Assembly: GCA_964440295.1 (NCBI GenBank)
Contig: CAYTRT010000026.1
Coordinates: 1 to 18,118, forward strand
DNA length: 18,118 nt
DNA from: CALIKS01 sp964440295
GTDB taxonomy: Archaea > Thermoproteota > Nitrososphaeria_A > Caldarchaeales > Calditenuaceae
Reading direction: 5' to 3'
The position numbers were made by a program, and so were the translations under genes. Shown piece by piece: positions 1 through 7,542 of this stretch; position 1 is the first letter of the stretch, and every line of letters starts with the position of its first letter. The notes under the pieces were generated by a model. It saw only the letters and a list, made by a program, of their open reading frames with translations, made no database searches and had not been told where the DNA came from.

Positions 1-567
1 TAGTGCCTCGCACGTGCCCAGAAGGTTCAGGGAGACGGCGATCTGGTTGCAGAGCTTTGTGAACTGGCCTGCGCCGTTATTCCCCATGTAGTGGATATTC
101 TTGCCCATGCATTGAAGTATCGGGAGACTTCTATCGAAGGCCTCCCTTGGTCCTCCGACCATTATCGTCAGCGTTCCAGCCTCGGCGGCTGGCGTACTCC
201 CAGTGACCGGCGCGTCGAGATAGTATACGCCTCTCTGCCTAAGCATCTCTGCTATCCTTATCTCTGTGAATGGTGAGATGGTCGACATGTCGATGACGAT
301 CGAGCCTTCCCCCGCACCCTCGCATACTCCATTCTCTCCAAGCACCACTTTCTCGACGTCAGGCGAGTCTGGCAGCATTAGGATCACGAATTCAGACTTT
401 TCAGCCACCTCTCTCGGAGACTGCGCTGCCTTCGCGCCGAGCGATACAAGCTCCTCGACGGGCGGCTTGCTCCTGTTAAAGACTGTCAGCTCGTGTCCGG
501 CCTGCAGTATCCTCTTAGACATCGGCTTCCCCATGAGTCCAAGCCCAATGAACCCAACCCTACTCAT
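1..567 (-). CDS. Beta-hydroxyacid dehydrogenase (3-hydroxyisobutyrate dehydrogenase family), C-terminus off the window
   Basis: NAD(P)-dependent dehydrogenase of the 3-hydroxyisobutyrate / tartronate semialdehyde reductase / 6-phosphogluconate dehydrogenase-like superfamily, expected to oxidise or reduce a small beta-hydroxyacid in the cytoplasm. The ATG at 567 opens a frame that stays open to base 1, giving 189 of the usual ~290 residues. The start has the Rossmann motif GFIGLGLMGKPM (residues 5-16) with NR at 31-32 after beta-2. The substrate loop is DAPVTGS at 118-124, where the family usually has SGG. The catalytic block is GAGQFTKLCNQ, with the conserved Lys171 and Asn174. Only the helical C-terminal dimerisation domain is missing. 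The exact substrate cannot be told; a succinic semialdehyde or glyoxylate reductase-like role is equally possible. It is divergent from the alkyltransferase gene and probably shares its TATA region. Confidence 0.9.
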   Translation of the reverse strand, partial: MSRVGFIGLGLMGKPMSKRILQAGHELTVFNRSKPPVEELVSLGAKAAQSPREVAEKSEFVILMLPDSPDVEKVVLGENGVCEGAGEGSIVIDMSTISPFTEIRIAEMLRQRGVYYLDAPVTGSTPAAEAGTLTIMVGGPREAFDRSLPILQCMGKNIHYMGNNGAGQFTKLCNQIAVSLNLLGTCEAL

Positions 568-587
568 GTCCACGAACTGGTCATCCC

Positions 588-1142
588 ATGTATTATCTTT
601 TTATATTGACTCGAATTTATCCAGGCCGTTTGAGGACTCGTAGGGCATACATAGACATCCTAGATAGCTGGTTGGCTAGCATAACAATTGCCTGTACCGA
701 TGATGGAGTCTGTGTTGTAAGCTTCAACGACTCAAGAATCGTTAAAATCAATCTTTCACGCGGCGGATTTACCGTCCTCGAATCCTCTGACCACTCCTTA
801 ATGAAAGAAGCAAAGGCCCAGATATCGGAGTATCTTGTTGGTAAAAGAATGAGGTTTGAGCTTCCGCTCGACGTCAAAGGCACAGACTTCCAGATGCGTG
901 TATGGAGAGAAACCATGAAGATACCCTACGGAGAGACGGTTAGCTACTCTGAACTGGCGAGGCGTGTCGGCAACCCGTTAGCATGCAGGGCCGTCGGATC
1001 AGCGCTTGGCTCAAATCCAACTGTCCTGCTGATACCCTGCCATCGAGTAATTAGAAAATCAGGAGAACTGGGAGGATTCGGCGGCAAAACGCATATTAAA
1101 AGGATGCTTCTAGAACTTGAGAATCGAAGAGTCCCTCGATAA
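588..1142 (+). CDS. ogt: Methylated-DNA--protein-cysteine S-methyltransferase (O6-alkylguanine-DNA alkyltransferase)
   Basis: Suicide DNA-repair protein that moves alkyl groups from O6-alkylguanine to its own cysteine. Numbered from the ATG at 588 (184 residues), the active site is IPCHRVI with nucleophile Cys151. The helix-turn-helix segment is FQMRVWRETMKIPYGETVSY (101-120) followed by SELARRVGNP, and RAVGSALGSNP (134-144) supplies the arginine finger Arg134 and the Asn hinge (Asn143). The N-terminal RNase H-like domain is short and weakly conserved, as is usual. The start is uncertain: the ATG at 588 lies upstream of the likely TATA box (597-608), so TTG at 630 (170 residues) or TTG at 672 (156 residues) may be the real start. 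TTG 630 would sit at the expected transcription start of a leaderless message. Confidence 0.93.
   Translation: MYYLFILTRIYPGRLRTRRAYIDILDSWLASITIACTDDGVCVVSFNDSRIVKINLSRGGFTVLESSDHSLMKEAKAQISEYLVGKRMRFELPLDVKGTDFQMRVWRETMKIPYGETVSYSELARRVGNPLACRAVGSALGSNPTVLLIPCHRVIRKSGELGGFGGKTHIKRMLLELENRRVPR
597..608. promoter_or_regulatory. Putative bidirectional TATA box between dehydrogenase and alkyltransferase
   Basis: CTTTTTATATTG reads as TTTTTATATT on the plus strand and as AATATAAAAAG on the minus strand. It lies about 35 nt upstream of the leftward ATG at 567 and about 28 nt upstream of a rightward in-frame TTG at 630. Both spacings fit archaeal TATA-to-start geometry with short or absent leaders. 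This is inference from spacing only; no BRE was scored. Confidence 0.45.
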
Positions 1143-1206
1143 ATTTGAGGGGAGATGAACGATATCCCTATATCTTATGTCTTTTAGTATTTACTTAGCA
1201 TGAATA

Positions 1207-2781
1207 ATGGTAAAGAGGGTTAGTCTGCCTGCGTCGGAGGAGAAGCACATAGAGTTCAAGGAGAGGCTACTCTCCTCGGTCCACCTTAAGGCAGAGAGGA
1301 GACAACACCTAGCTACGCAGATGAAGTCGAGGCTGAGCGAGGGTAATGGATCTGCAGTCTATCTACTAGGCGTCACGGATGACGGAGAGCCAATAGGCCT
1401 CTCAGAGATAGAGCTCGAGGAGAGCCTCGCCGTCTTAAGATCCATAGCAACCGAGGTGGGAGCAGTCATCGACAGGGTTGAGAGGTATGAGGGCGAGCAG
1501 GGCACGATTGCAAAAGTAATAATCAAGAGCTACACGCCCATAACTAAAAGGCACGTAGTCATAGCGGTTGCCGGCCACGTGAACCATGGAAAATCAACGT
1601 TGATCGCCTGCCTGATGACTGGACAGCCCGACGATGGGCGAAAATGGCTCTACCTAGATACCCTCCCCCACGAGATTGAGAGAAACCTATCCGCAGACCT
1701 ACACTTCGCACTCCTAGGATTCAGAGAAGGACAACCAATACTGATGAAGAATCCCCTAGATAAGTTGGAGAAGATTAAGGTTGCGTCGATGGCCGACAAG
1801 TTGTTGAGCTTTGTCGACACGGTTGGGCACGAGCCCTGGCTAAGAACTACCATCAGGGGACTCGTCGGACAAGAGGTTGACTATGGATTACTAATAGTAG
1901 CGGCTGACGACGGGCCGACCCACATCACTAGGGAGCACTTGGGAATAATGCTCGCGCTCGGCCTCCCGATAATCGTCTGCATATCCAAGATCGATCGGGT
2001 CACGGAGGAAAAACGCCTAGAAGTCAGGGACCAAGTGTCTAAGCTTCTGAAGAAGGTCGGCAGGGTTCCACTATTAATCAGGGATAGTAACGACATAGAA
2101 CTAGTCATTGACAAGATGAACACGGTGGTGCCGATAATCGAGACCTCCTCAGTCACGCTGCATGGATACGATCACCTCTATGATTTGCTCTCGATGCTGC
2201 CGGCCCGCGCCAAGTCGCTGGACCAGCCATTCCTCCTATACATCGATCGGGTCTATAATATCGAGGGTGTAGGAAGCGTAGTATCTGGAAGCATCATGCA
2301 GGGCAAACTGAGGGCTGGAAGCGACCTATTAATAGGCCCCGACCCGAAGGGCGTGTTTAGACCAGTAAAGGCTAGGAGCATAGAGATGCATTATGCAAGA
2401 GTAGCAGAAGCAGAGGCAGGATACATCGTCGGAATAGCCATCAGAGGAATAAGCCATGAAGAGATAAGGCGTGGAATGGTTCTCTGCGACGCGTCTTTTG
2501 CGCCTAGAGCTGTCTGGAGCTTTAAGGCAGACCTACTCATACTGACACACCCGACGAGAGTTGCAAGCGGCTACGAACCGGTCCTTCACTGCCATACAAT
2601 CTCTCACACAGTTAAACTGACATTGGTCGACAAAGAGTATCTAAAGCCAGGCGAGCAGGGAGAAGTAGTAATGGAGTTCAAGTACTCTCCGTGGCTAATC
2701 AGGGAGGGAGACAAATTCGTAATCAGGGAGGGCAGAACGAAGGGCATAGGACAGGTAACAAAAATACTGAGATATGCGTGA
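1207..2781 (+). CDS. GTPBP1/2-like translational GTPase (EF-Tu superfamily)
   Basis: GTPase of the archaeal/eukaryotic GTPBP1 group, relatives of EF-1A with proposed roles in ribosome rescue or mRNA quality control; its exact archaeal role is not established. In the 524 residues, an N-terminal extension of ~115 residues precedes the G domain. G1 is GHVNHGKST (123-131), the switch region is RNLSADLHFALLGF (159-172), G3 is DTVGHEPW (204-211) and G4 is SKID (260-263), which replaces NKxD as in this subfamily. G5 is probably ETSSV near 312-316. Two beta-barrel domains follow from about residue 340, starting at LLYIDRVYNIEGVGSVVSG. The ATG at 1207 follows a TATA-like stretch at 1169-1177 by about 30 nt. 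A second ATG at 1200 is out of frame. The gene overlaps trm5 by 8 bases, so the two are probably co-translated. Confidence 0.88.
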   Translation: MVKRVSLPASEEKHIEFKERLLSSVHLKAERRQHLATQMKSRLSEGNGSAVYLLGVTDDGEPIGLSEIELEESLAVLRSIATEVGAVIDRVERYEGEQGTIAKVIIKSYTPITKRHVVIAVAGHVNHGKSTLIACLMTGQPDDGRKWLYLDTLPHEIERNLSADLHFALLGFREGQPILMKNPLDKLEKIKVASMADKLLSFVDTVGHEPWLRTTIRGLVGQEVDYGLLIVAADDGPTHITREHLGIMLALGLPIIVCISKIDRVTEEKRLEVRDQVSKLLKKVGRVPLLIRDSNDIELVIDKMNTVVPIIETSSVTLHGYDHLYDLLSMLPARAKSLDQPFLLYIDRVYNIEGVGSVVSGSIMQGKLRAGSDLLIGPDPKGVFRPVKARSIEMHYARVAEAEAGYIVGIAIRGISHEEIRRGMVLCDASFAPRAVWSFKADLLILTHPTRVASGYEPVLHCHTISHTVKLTLVDKEYLKPGEQGEVVMEFKYSPWLIREGDKFVIREGRTKGIGQVTKILRYA

Positions 2782-3838
2782 AGAAGAATATAAGCAATCC
2801 TACAGAGCCTCGCATGGAGTAGAGGTAGACAGAGGGTACGCTGAGCACGTCAGGAAGTTACTGGCGTGCGGCAGAGTCTTAGACGCGTCGTTGAAGACGG
2901 TTAAAACTGGAGACAGAGTTATTTTCCCAGTGACGGATGCTGAGCGGGCCAAGTCTATCTTGGCTGACCTCGATACGGTTAGGGTCGATGTGTATCTTTT
3001 CCCAGTCTTGGAGAGGCGTCCTAGAAGCCTAAAAGAGGCGCTGGCAGGAATACTGAGCGAAGAGAAGCTCTCCCTCCTGCCCTCTTCTTACGACATCGTC
3101 GGAGACATAGCAATCATACAGATCAGGCCAGAGATCGAGGACATATCCAAAGAAATAGCGATAGGGATAACGAGGATTAATCCCTCGATAAAGGTCGTGC
3201 TAGGAGAGGTCGGCGGAGTCAGCGGCACATACAGGCTGCCCCGCCTCATACACCTCTACGGAGAAGAGAGGACGTGGACAATTCATAGAGAGAACTCATG
3301 CGTCTTCGAGCTGGACGTATCAAAGGTCTATTTCTCTCCGAGACTCTCGAATGAGCGTAAAAGAATATTTGAGCAGGTCGGCGGACACGAGCTGGTCATA
3401 GACATGTTTGCCGGCGTCGGCCCATTCAGCATCGAGATTGCACGTCACAGAAAAGCCAAGGTAAAGGCAGTGGAGCTAAACCCAGACGCATACGAGTACC
3501 TGAGGCGAAACATCAGGCTAAACAGGGTTGAGGAACTCGTCGAGCCAATCCTCGGAGACGCCGCAGAAGTAGTTCCAAGAATAAACGAGGCTGCTGATCG
3601 AATAATAATGAACTATCCTGCAGACTCGCTTAGCTATCTGAAATATGCGGTCAAGGCGGTAAAGAGGGGTGGCACGATTCACATCTACGGATTCTCAGAC
3701 TCGCTGGAGAGTTGGTTAAGAGAGGTTGAGCTAAGGCTAAAACAACTAGGAAATACCGAGTATGGAGTTGCTGGGAAATTGGTCAGAGAGGTGGCTCCGC
3801 GGAGATATAACGTAGTGGCCGACATCCTGCTGCGTTAG
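2774..3838 (+). CDS. trm5: tRNA (guanine(37)-N1)-methyltransferase Trm5
   Basis: AdoMet-dependent enzyme making m1G37 next to the anticodon, which prevents +1 frameshifting. The 354 residues show the three-domain archaeal Trm5 plan. A D1 domain (about 1-95) is followed by D2 with SSYDIVGDIAIIQI (104-117) and VYFSPRLSNERKRI (185-198), then a Rossmann methyltransferase domain. The AdoMet loop is DMFAGVGPFSIEIAR (210-224), the acidic ribose-binding residue is in AVELNP (Glu234), and the catalytic loop is MNYPADS, where the NLP of most Trm5 is NYP (280-282). The C-terminal REVAPRRYNVVADILL is typical. The D1 domain points to Trm5a/b-type archaeal enzymes. It starts inside the end of the upstream GTPase gene (ATGCGTGA overlap), so translational coupling is likely. 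Confidence 0.93.
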   Translation: MREEEYKQSYRASHGVEVDRGYAEHVRKLLACGRVLDASLKTVKTGDRVIFPVTDAERAKSILADLDTVRVDVYLFPVLERRPRSLKEALAGILSEEKLSLLPSSYDIVGDIAIIQIRPEIEDISKEIAIGITRINPSIKVVLGEVGGVSGTYRLPRLIHLYGEERTWTIHRENSCVFELDVSKVYFSPRLSNERKRIFEQVGGHELVIDMFAGVGPFSIEIARHRKAKVKAVELNPDAYEYLRRNIRLNRVEELVEPILGDAAEVVPRINEAADRIIMNYPADSLSYLKYAVKAVKRGGTIHIYGFSDSLESWLREVELRLKQLGNTEYGVAGKLVREVAPRRYNVVADILLR

Positions 3839-3891
3839 GCATCGAGCAAAAGACTTATGGGACGACGCGAGTATTTTCTAAGTGATAGTGC

Positions 3892-4932
3892 TTGGGCGTA
3901 AAGCTGGGAGACATAATTCCTCCACAGGCAGTTGAGAAGGTCGAGCTCGAATTCTTTAAAAACAAGCCGATAGCGATAGACGGATACAACATCCTCTACC
4001 AATTCATCTCCACGATCAGGGGGCCGGACGGGAGACCCCTGATGGACTCGAGAGGCAGAATTACTAGTCACCTGAGCGGCCTATTCTTTAGGACTGTGAA
4101 TTTTTTAGAGGTCGGGATGAAGCCGGTCTACGTCTTCGACGGCCAGCCACCACAGCTAAAAAGAGAGACAATCCAGAAGAGAATCGCACTCAGAAAGACA
4201 GCGGAAGAAAAATACGTCGCAGCAATTGCTGCCGGCGACTTGGAGTCAGCGAGAAAGTACGCGGCACAGTCAGCAACACTAGAGAAATACATGGTTGAGT
4301 CATCCATAGAGCTACTTGACGCATTGGGCGTACCATACGTAATTGCTCCCTCGGAGGGCGAGGCGCAGGCTGCCCACATGGCCCGTGCGGGACATGTCTG
4401 GGGCTCAGCGAGTCAAGACTACGACTCAATACTTTTCGGATCACCTAGGCTCGTCAGGAATCTATCCATTGTTGGCAAGCGTAAGCTACCTGGCAAGAAA
4501 GCATACGTGGAGGTCGAGATCGAGGTAATATACGCTGACAGGCTTTTCACGGAGCTCGGCATCGGCAGAGAAGAACTAATCGAAATGGCCATCCTGATAG
4601 GCACGGACTACTTCGAGGGAATTAGAGGAATTGGGCCAAAGAAGGCCTACAACTACATAAAACAATACGGCAGTGTGGAGAAAGTATTAGTCGCACTTAA
4701 CCAAGAACTAGCATTTAACCTAGATGCGGTGAGAGAGCTGTTCAGAAACCCAGAGGTGACTGATAACTACAAGATAGAGTGGAGAGACATTGATAGGGAG
4801 AGGGTTAAGAAGATTCTCTGCGATGAGCATGACTTCTCTGAAGAAAGAGTGGACAAAGCGTTAGACTCCCTACTTGAAAAGGCAAAAGAGACAAGGGCTG
4901 AGACTAGGCTTGACGAGTGGTTCTCAGGCTGA
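3892..4932 (+). CDS. fen: Flap endonuclease 1
   Basis: Structure-specific 5'-flap nuclease of Okazaki-fragment maturation and base-excision repair, working with PCNA. The 346 residues begin MGVKLGDIIPP from a TTG codon; no in-frame ATG or GTG is placed to give the conserved MGV start, which must follow the start codon directly because its amino group contacts DNA. Metal ligands are all present: Asp30 (AIDGYN), Asp83 (VFDG), Glu155 and Glu157 (SEGEAQ), Asp176 and Asp178 (SQDYDS), Asp239 (GTDY). The helix-hairpin-helix is FEGIRGIGPKKAYNYI (241-256). The C-terminus TRLDEWF resembles a PCNA-binding PIP box, but the usual Gln position holds Glu. It converges on the winged-helix gene and overlaps its end by 9 bases. 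Confidence 0.95.
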   Translation: MGVKLGDIIPPQAVEKVELEFFKNKPIAIDGYNILYQFISTIRGPDGRPLMDSRGRITSHLSGLFFRTVNFLEVGMKPVYVFDGQPPQLKRETIQKRIALRKTAEEKYVAAIAAGDLESARKYAAQSATLEKYMVESSIELLDALGVPYVIAPSEGEAQAAHMARAGHVWGSASQDYDSILFGSPRLVRNLSIVGKRKLPGKKAYVEVEIEVIYADRLFTELGIGREELIEMAILIGTDYFEGIRGIGPKKAYNYIKQYGSVEKVLVALNQELAFNLDAVRELFRNPEVTDNYKIEWRDIDRERVKKILCDEHDFSEERVDKALDSLLEKAKETRAETRLDEWFSG

Positions 4933-5163
4933 GGAATCTTTGCTATTTACTAACTCTATTATTTTTCTCTCCTCGTCTAAACTAGTGACTCTTATGTATC
5001 CTGTGACTTCGAGTTTGAGTAACGCCCGTCTAACCTCTCTCTGAGTCGCGTTGATTCCTCTGTTTTTTAAGTTGTCTAGCAGCACTGACTCTAGCATTTT
5101 GCCGCTGTTCCGTCTGAGTATGTCTAATATCTGTGAACAAAAATCTGAGACCATAGCTATCAA
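4924..5163 (-). CDS. Small winged-helix-like protein downstream of cdc48
   Basis: The 79 residues show the pattern of a single winged-helix domain: helix FCSQILDILRRN, helix SVLLDNLKNRG, recognition-like helix TQREVRRALLKLEVTGY (39-55), and a beta-wing IRVTSLDEERKIIELV. No metal-binding or catalytic residues are seen. It could bind DNA or act as a protein-interaction module. It begins 27 bases after the cdc48 stop on the same strand, so it is probably the second gene of a cdc48 transcript, and its end overlaps fen1 by 9 bases tail to tail. The start is either TTG at 5163 or ATG at 5154. I do not recognise a named family, and a role linked to Cdc48 is only inferred from position. Confidence 0.7.
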   Translation of the reverse strand: MIAMVSDFCSQILDILRRNSGKMLESVLLDNLKNRGINATQREVRRALLKLEVTGYIRVTSLDEERKIIELVNSKDSSA

Positions 5164-5190
5164 TCAGTCTGTAGTGGTGACATGTGCTAT

Positions 5191-7383
5191 TTAACCAATC
5201 ATCGAGAGCGGCCTCTCGGTCGTCCTAAGAGTCTCCGATAGTCTTTCATACTCCTTCAACATGCTTGGCGAGATGCTCGGCTTAACTATCTTCAATGCTT
5301 CTTGGAAGTCAGCCCAAGTTACGTATGCAGCATCCCTATCCCTCCTCAGAACGGCCATTCCGGCCTCTCTGCACAGAGACTCCAAATCAGCGCCAGAGTA
5401 GCCTTCAGTCATCGACGCTATCTTTTCGAGAGAGACATCCTCGGCGAGCGGCATCTTCTGAGTATAGATCTTGAGTATCTGGAGTCTTGACTTTTCGTCG
5501 GGCGGCGGTACGTATATCAGCCTGTCGAATCTTCCAGGCCTCAGTATTGCTGGGTCCATCAGGTCTGGCCTGTTCGTTGCGCCTATAACTATCACGTCCC
5601 TGAGTTCCTCTATTCCATCCATCTCTGCGAGTAGCTGACTCGCTACTCTGTGAGTCACGCCTGAGCTGTCGTCCAAGATATCCTTCCTAGGCACTATCGT
5701 CTCTATCTCGTCTAGGAAGATTACGCATGGGGCCGCCTGCCTTGCCTTTCTGAAGACTTCCCTAATCGCCTTCTCAGACTCGCCAACCCACTTCGAGTAG
5801 ACTTCCGGTCCCTTAATCGTGATGAAGTTTGCCTCAGCCTCCGTAGCTACTGCCTTTGCCAGCAGCGTTTTGCCGCATCCAGGAGGCCCGTACAGGAGGA
5901 TGCCCTTAGGTGGCTTTATGCCGAGCCTCTCAAACTTCTCTGGATACTCGAGAGGCCACTGGATAGCCTCTATCAACCTCTGCTTGACCTCGTGGAGCCC
6001 TCCTATATCCTCCCAGTGGACGGTAGGAGTCTCAATCTCAACCTCGCGAAGTGCTGTAGGAGTTATTTCTTTGTAGGCCTCAATGAAGTCCCTCATCGTC
6101 ACCTCTAGCGAGTTTAGGAGCTCTGGAGATATCTTGTCCTCGTTGAAGTCTATGTTTGGGAGTATCCTCCTGATGCATTTCATCGCTGCCTCCCGGCATA
6201 GCGCCGCCAAGTCCGCTCCCGTGTAGCCCTTCGTCATCTCCGCCAGCTTGTCGAGAGAGACGTCTGAAGACAACGGCATCCCCCTCGTATGTATCTGCAG
6301 GATCTCCTTTCTTCCCTTCTTGTCGGGTATTCCTATCTCGATTTCGCGGTCAAACCTGCCAGGCCTTCTAAGGGCGGGGTCAAGCGCGTTCGGCCTGTTC
6401 GTGGCTCCGATCACTATTACTTGTCCCCTGCTCTCAAGGCCGTCCATCAATGCCAAGAGCTGAGCCACCACGCGTTTCTCCACTTCTCCCGTGACTTCGC
6501 TTCTCTTCGGCGCGATAGCGTCTATCTCATCTATGAATATGATGCTCGGCGCCTCCTCCTCCGCTTTTCTAAATATCTCTCTTAGCTTCGCCTCAGTCTC
6601 GCCGTAGTACTTATTCATGATTTCCGGCCCATTGATCAGGATGAAGTTTGCCTCTGCCTCTGTTGCCACTGCCTTAGCTAGCAGTGTCTTACCACATCCC
6701 GGAGGCCCGTATAGGAGGACTCCTTTCGGCGGGTCGATGCCTAGCCTCTGGAAAAGTTCAGGATACCTCAGCGGGAGCTCGATCATCTCTCTTATCCGTT
6801 GAATCTGTTCCTGAAGCCCTCCTATGTCTTCGTATGTAACGTTTGTGCTGAGCGATTTCTCTTGAATCGCTCTACTATGGATGACCACCTTGGTCTTAGG
6901 CGTTATCTTTACGACGCCGGTAGGCCTTGTCTGGAGCACAGCGAAGTTGAAGAGGTTTCCAAAGAACAGGACCGGAACGACGTTCTTCTGAACAATCGGA
7001 TACTCAATCAATCTACTCTTAACAAGCTTCGTGAAGTTCTCGTCAGGCTTGATAGAGTTATTCACCGGTGCAAGCACTACCATCTGCGCCTCCTTCACGG
7101 TGGCTTTTCTAACTATCACGTAATCGTTAAGCGATACACCAGCATTGCTCCTGATGTATCCATCAATCCTGATGATGTCTTTCTCGTCCTCTAGGTAGCC
7201 GAGCCAGAGAGTTGCGGCCGCTAGTTTCTTACCCTTAATCTCAATTATGTCGCCGGTTGATAGCCCAGCAGAAGCACCAACGTCGCGATCAATCCTCGCA
7301 ATTCCATATCCAACGTCTCGCTGCCGGGCCTCCGCGACCCTAAGCCTCAATTCTTTGGGTTGCGACGATGCTTGGTTACTCAT
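5191..7383 (-). CDS. cdc48: Cdc48/p97/VAT-type double AAA+ ATPase
   Basis: Hexameric unfoldase that pulls proteins apart and hands them to the proteasome or disassembles complexes. Of the 730 residues, about 1-175 form the double-psi-barrel/CDC48 N domain (LRLRVAEARQRDVGYGIARI). D1 has Walker A GPPGCGKT (226-233), Walker B IIFIDEID (281-288), sensor-1 Asn329 and arginine fingers in LRRPGRFD (Arg340, Arg343). D2 has Walker A GPPGCGKT (499-506), Walker B VIFLDEIE (554-561, catalytic Glu559) and LRPGRFD. Pore loops are NKYYGETE in D1 and SKWVGESE in D2. D2 has DEIETI where DEIDAI is common, with the catalytic Glu kept. The tail is short, ends LSMIG and has no HbYX proteasome motif. The ATG at 7383 lies about 25 nt from a TATA-like box, suggesting a leaderless message. 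Confidence 0.97.
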   Translation of the reverse strand: MSNQASSQPKELRLRVAEARQRDVGYGIARIDRDVGASAGLSTGDIIEIKGKKLAAATLWLGYLEDEKDIIRIDGYIRSNAGVSLNDYVIVRKATVKEAQMVVLAPVNNSIKPDENFTKLVKSRLIEYPIVQKNVVPVLFFGNLFNFAVLQTRPTGVVKITPKTKVVIHSRAIQEKSLSTNVTYEDIGGLQEQIQRIREMIELPLRYPELFQRLGIDPPKGVLLYGPPGCGKTLLAKAVATEAEANFILINGPEIMNKYYGETEAKLREIFRKAEEEAPSIIFIDEIDAIAPKRSEVTGEVEKRVVAQLLALMDGLESRGQVIVIGATNRPNALDPALRRPGRFDREIEIGIPDKKGRKEILQIHTRGMPLSSDVSLDKLAEMTKGYTGADLAALCREAAMKCIRRILPNIDFNEDKISPELLNSLEVTMRDFIEAYKEITPTALREVEIETPTVHWEDIGGLHEVKQRLIEAIQWPLEYPEKFERLGIKPPKGILLYGPPGCGKTLLAKAVATEAEANFITIKGPEVYSKWVGESEKAIREVFRKARQAAPCVIFLDEIETIVPRKDILDDSSGVTHRVASQLLAEMDGIEELRDVIVIGATNRPDLMDPAILRPGRFDRLIYVPPPDEKSRLQILKIYTQKMPLAEDVSLEKIASMTEGYSGADLESLCREAGMAVLRRDRDAAYVTWADFQEALKIVKPSISPSMLKEYERLSETLRTTERPLSMIG

Positions 7384-7407
7384 TCTACCACACTAATAGG
7401 ACGGTCT

Positions 7408-7417
7408 CTTATTTAAG
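7408..7417 (-). promoter_or_regulatory. Putative TATA box of cdc48
   Basis: On the minus strand the sequence CTTAAATAAG ends 24 nt before the cdc48 ATG (7383). This spacing would put the transcription start at or next to the start codon. The match to an archaeal A/T-rich TATA element is good; the call rests on sequence and spacing only. Confidence 0.55.
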
Positions 7418-7542
7418 TTGTATTTTTGACAACGCTGAGTGTTCTTAAAATATTTTGAATAAGTATCCGAGAATATGTTAAGATTTTTTATGTAGCTGGG
7501 CCTGTCTTATTAGAGTTAGTAAGTCCTTCTCGACGATTGTTT

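Noticed and set aside
266..643. Plus-strand frame across the dehydrogenase gene
   Set aside because: It is antisense to a clear Rossmann dehydrogenase with all family motifs and has a low-complexity Ser/Thr/Pro pattern typical of shadow frames.
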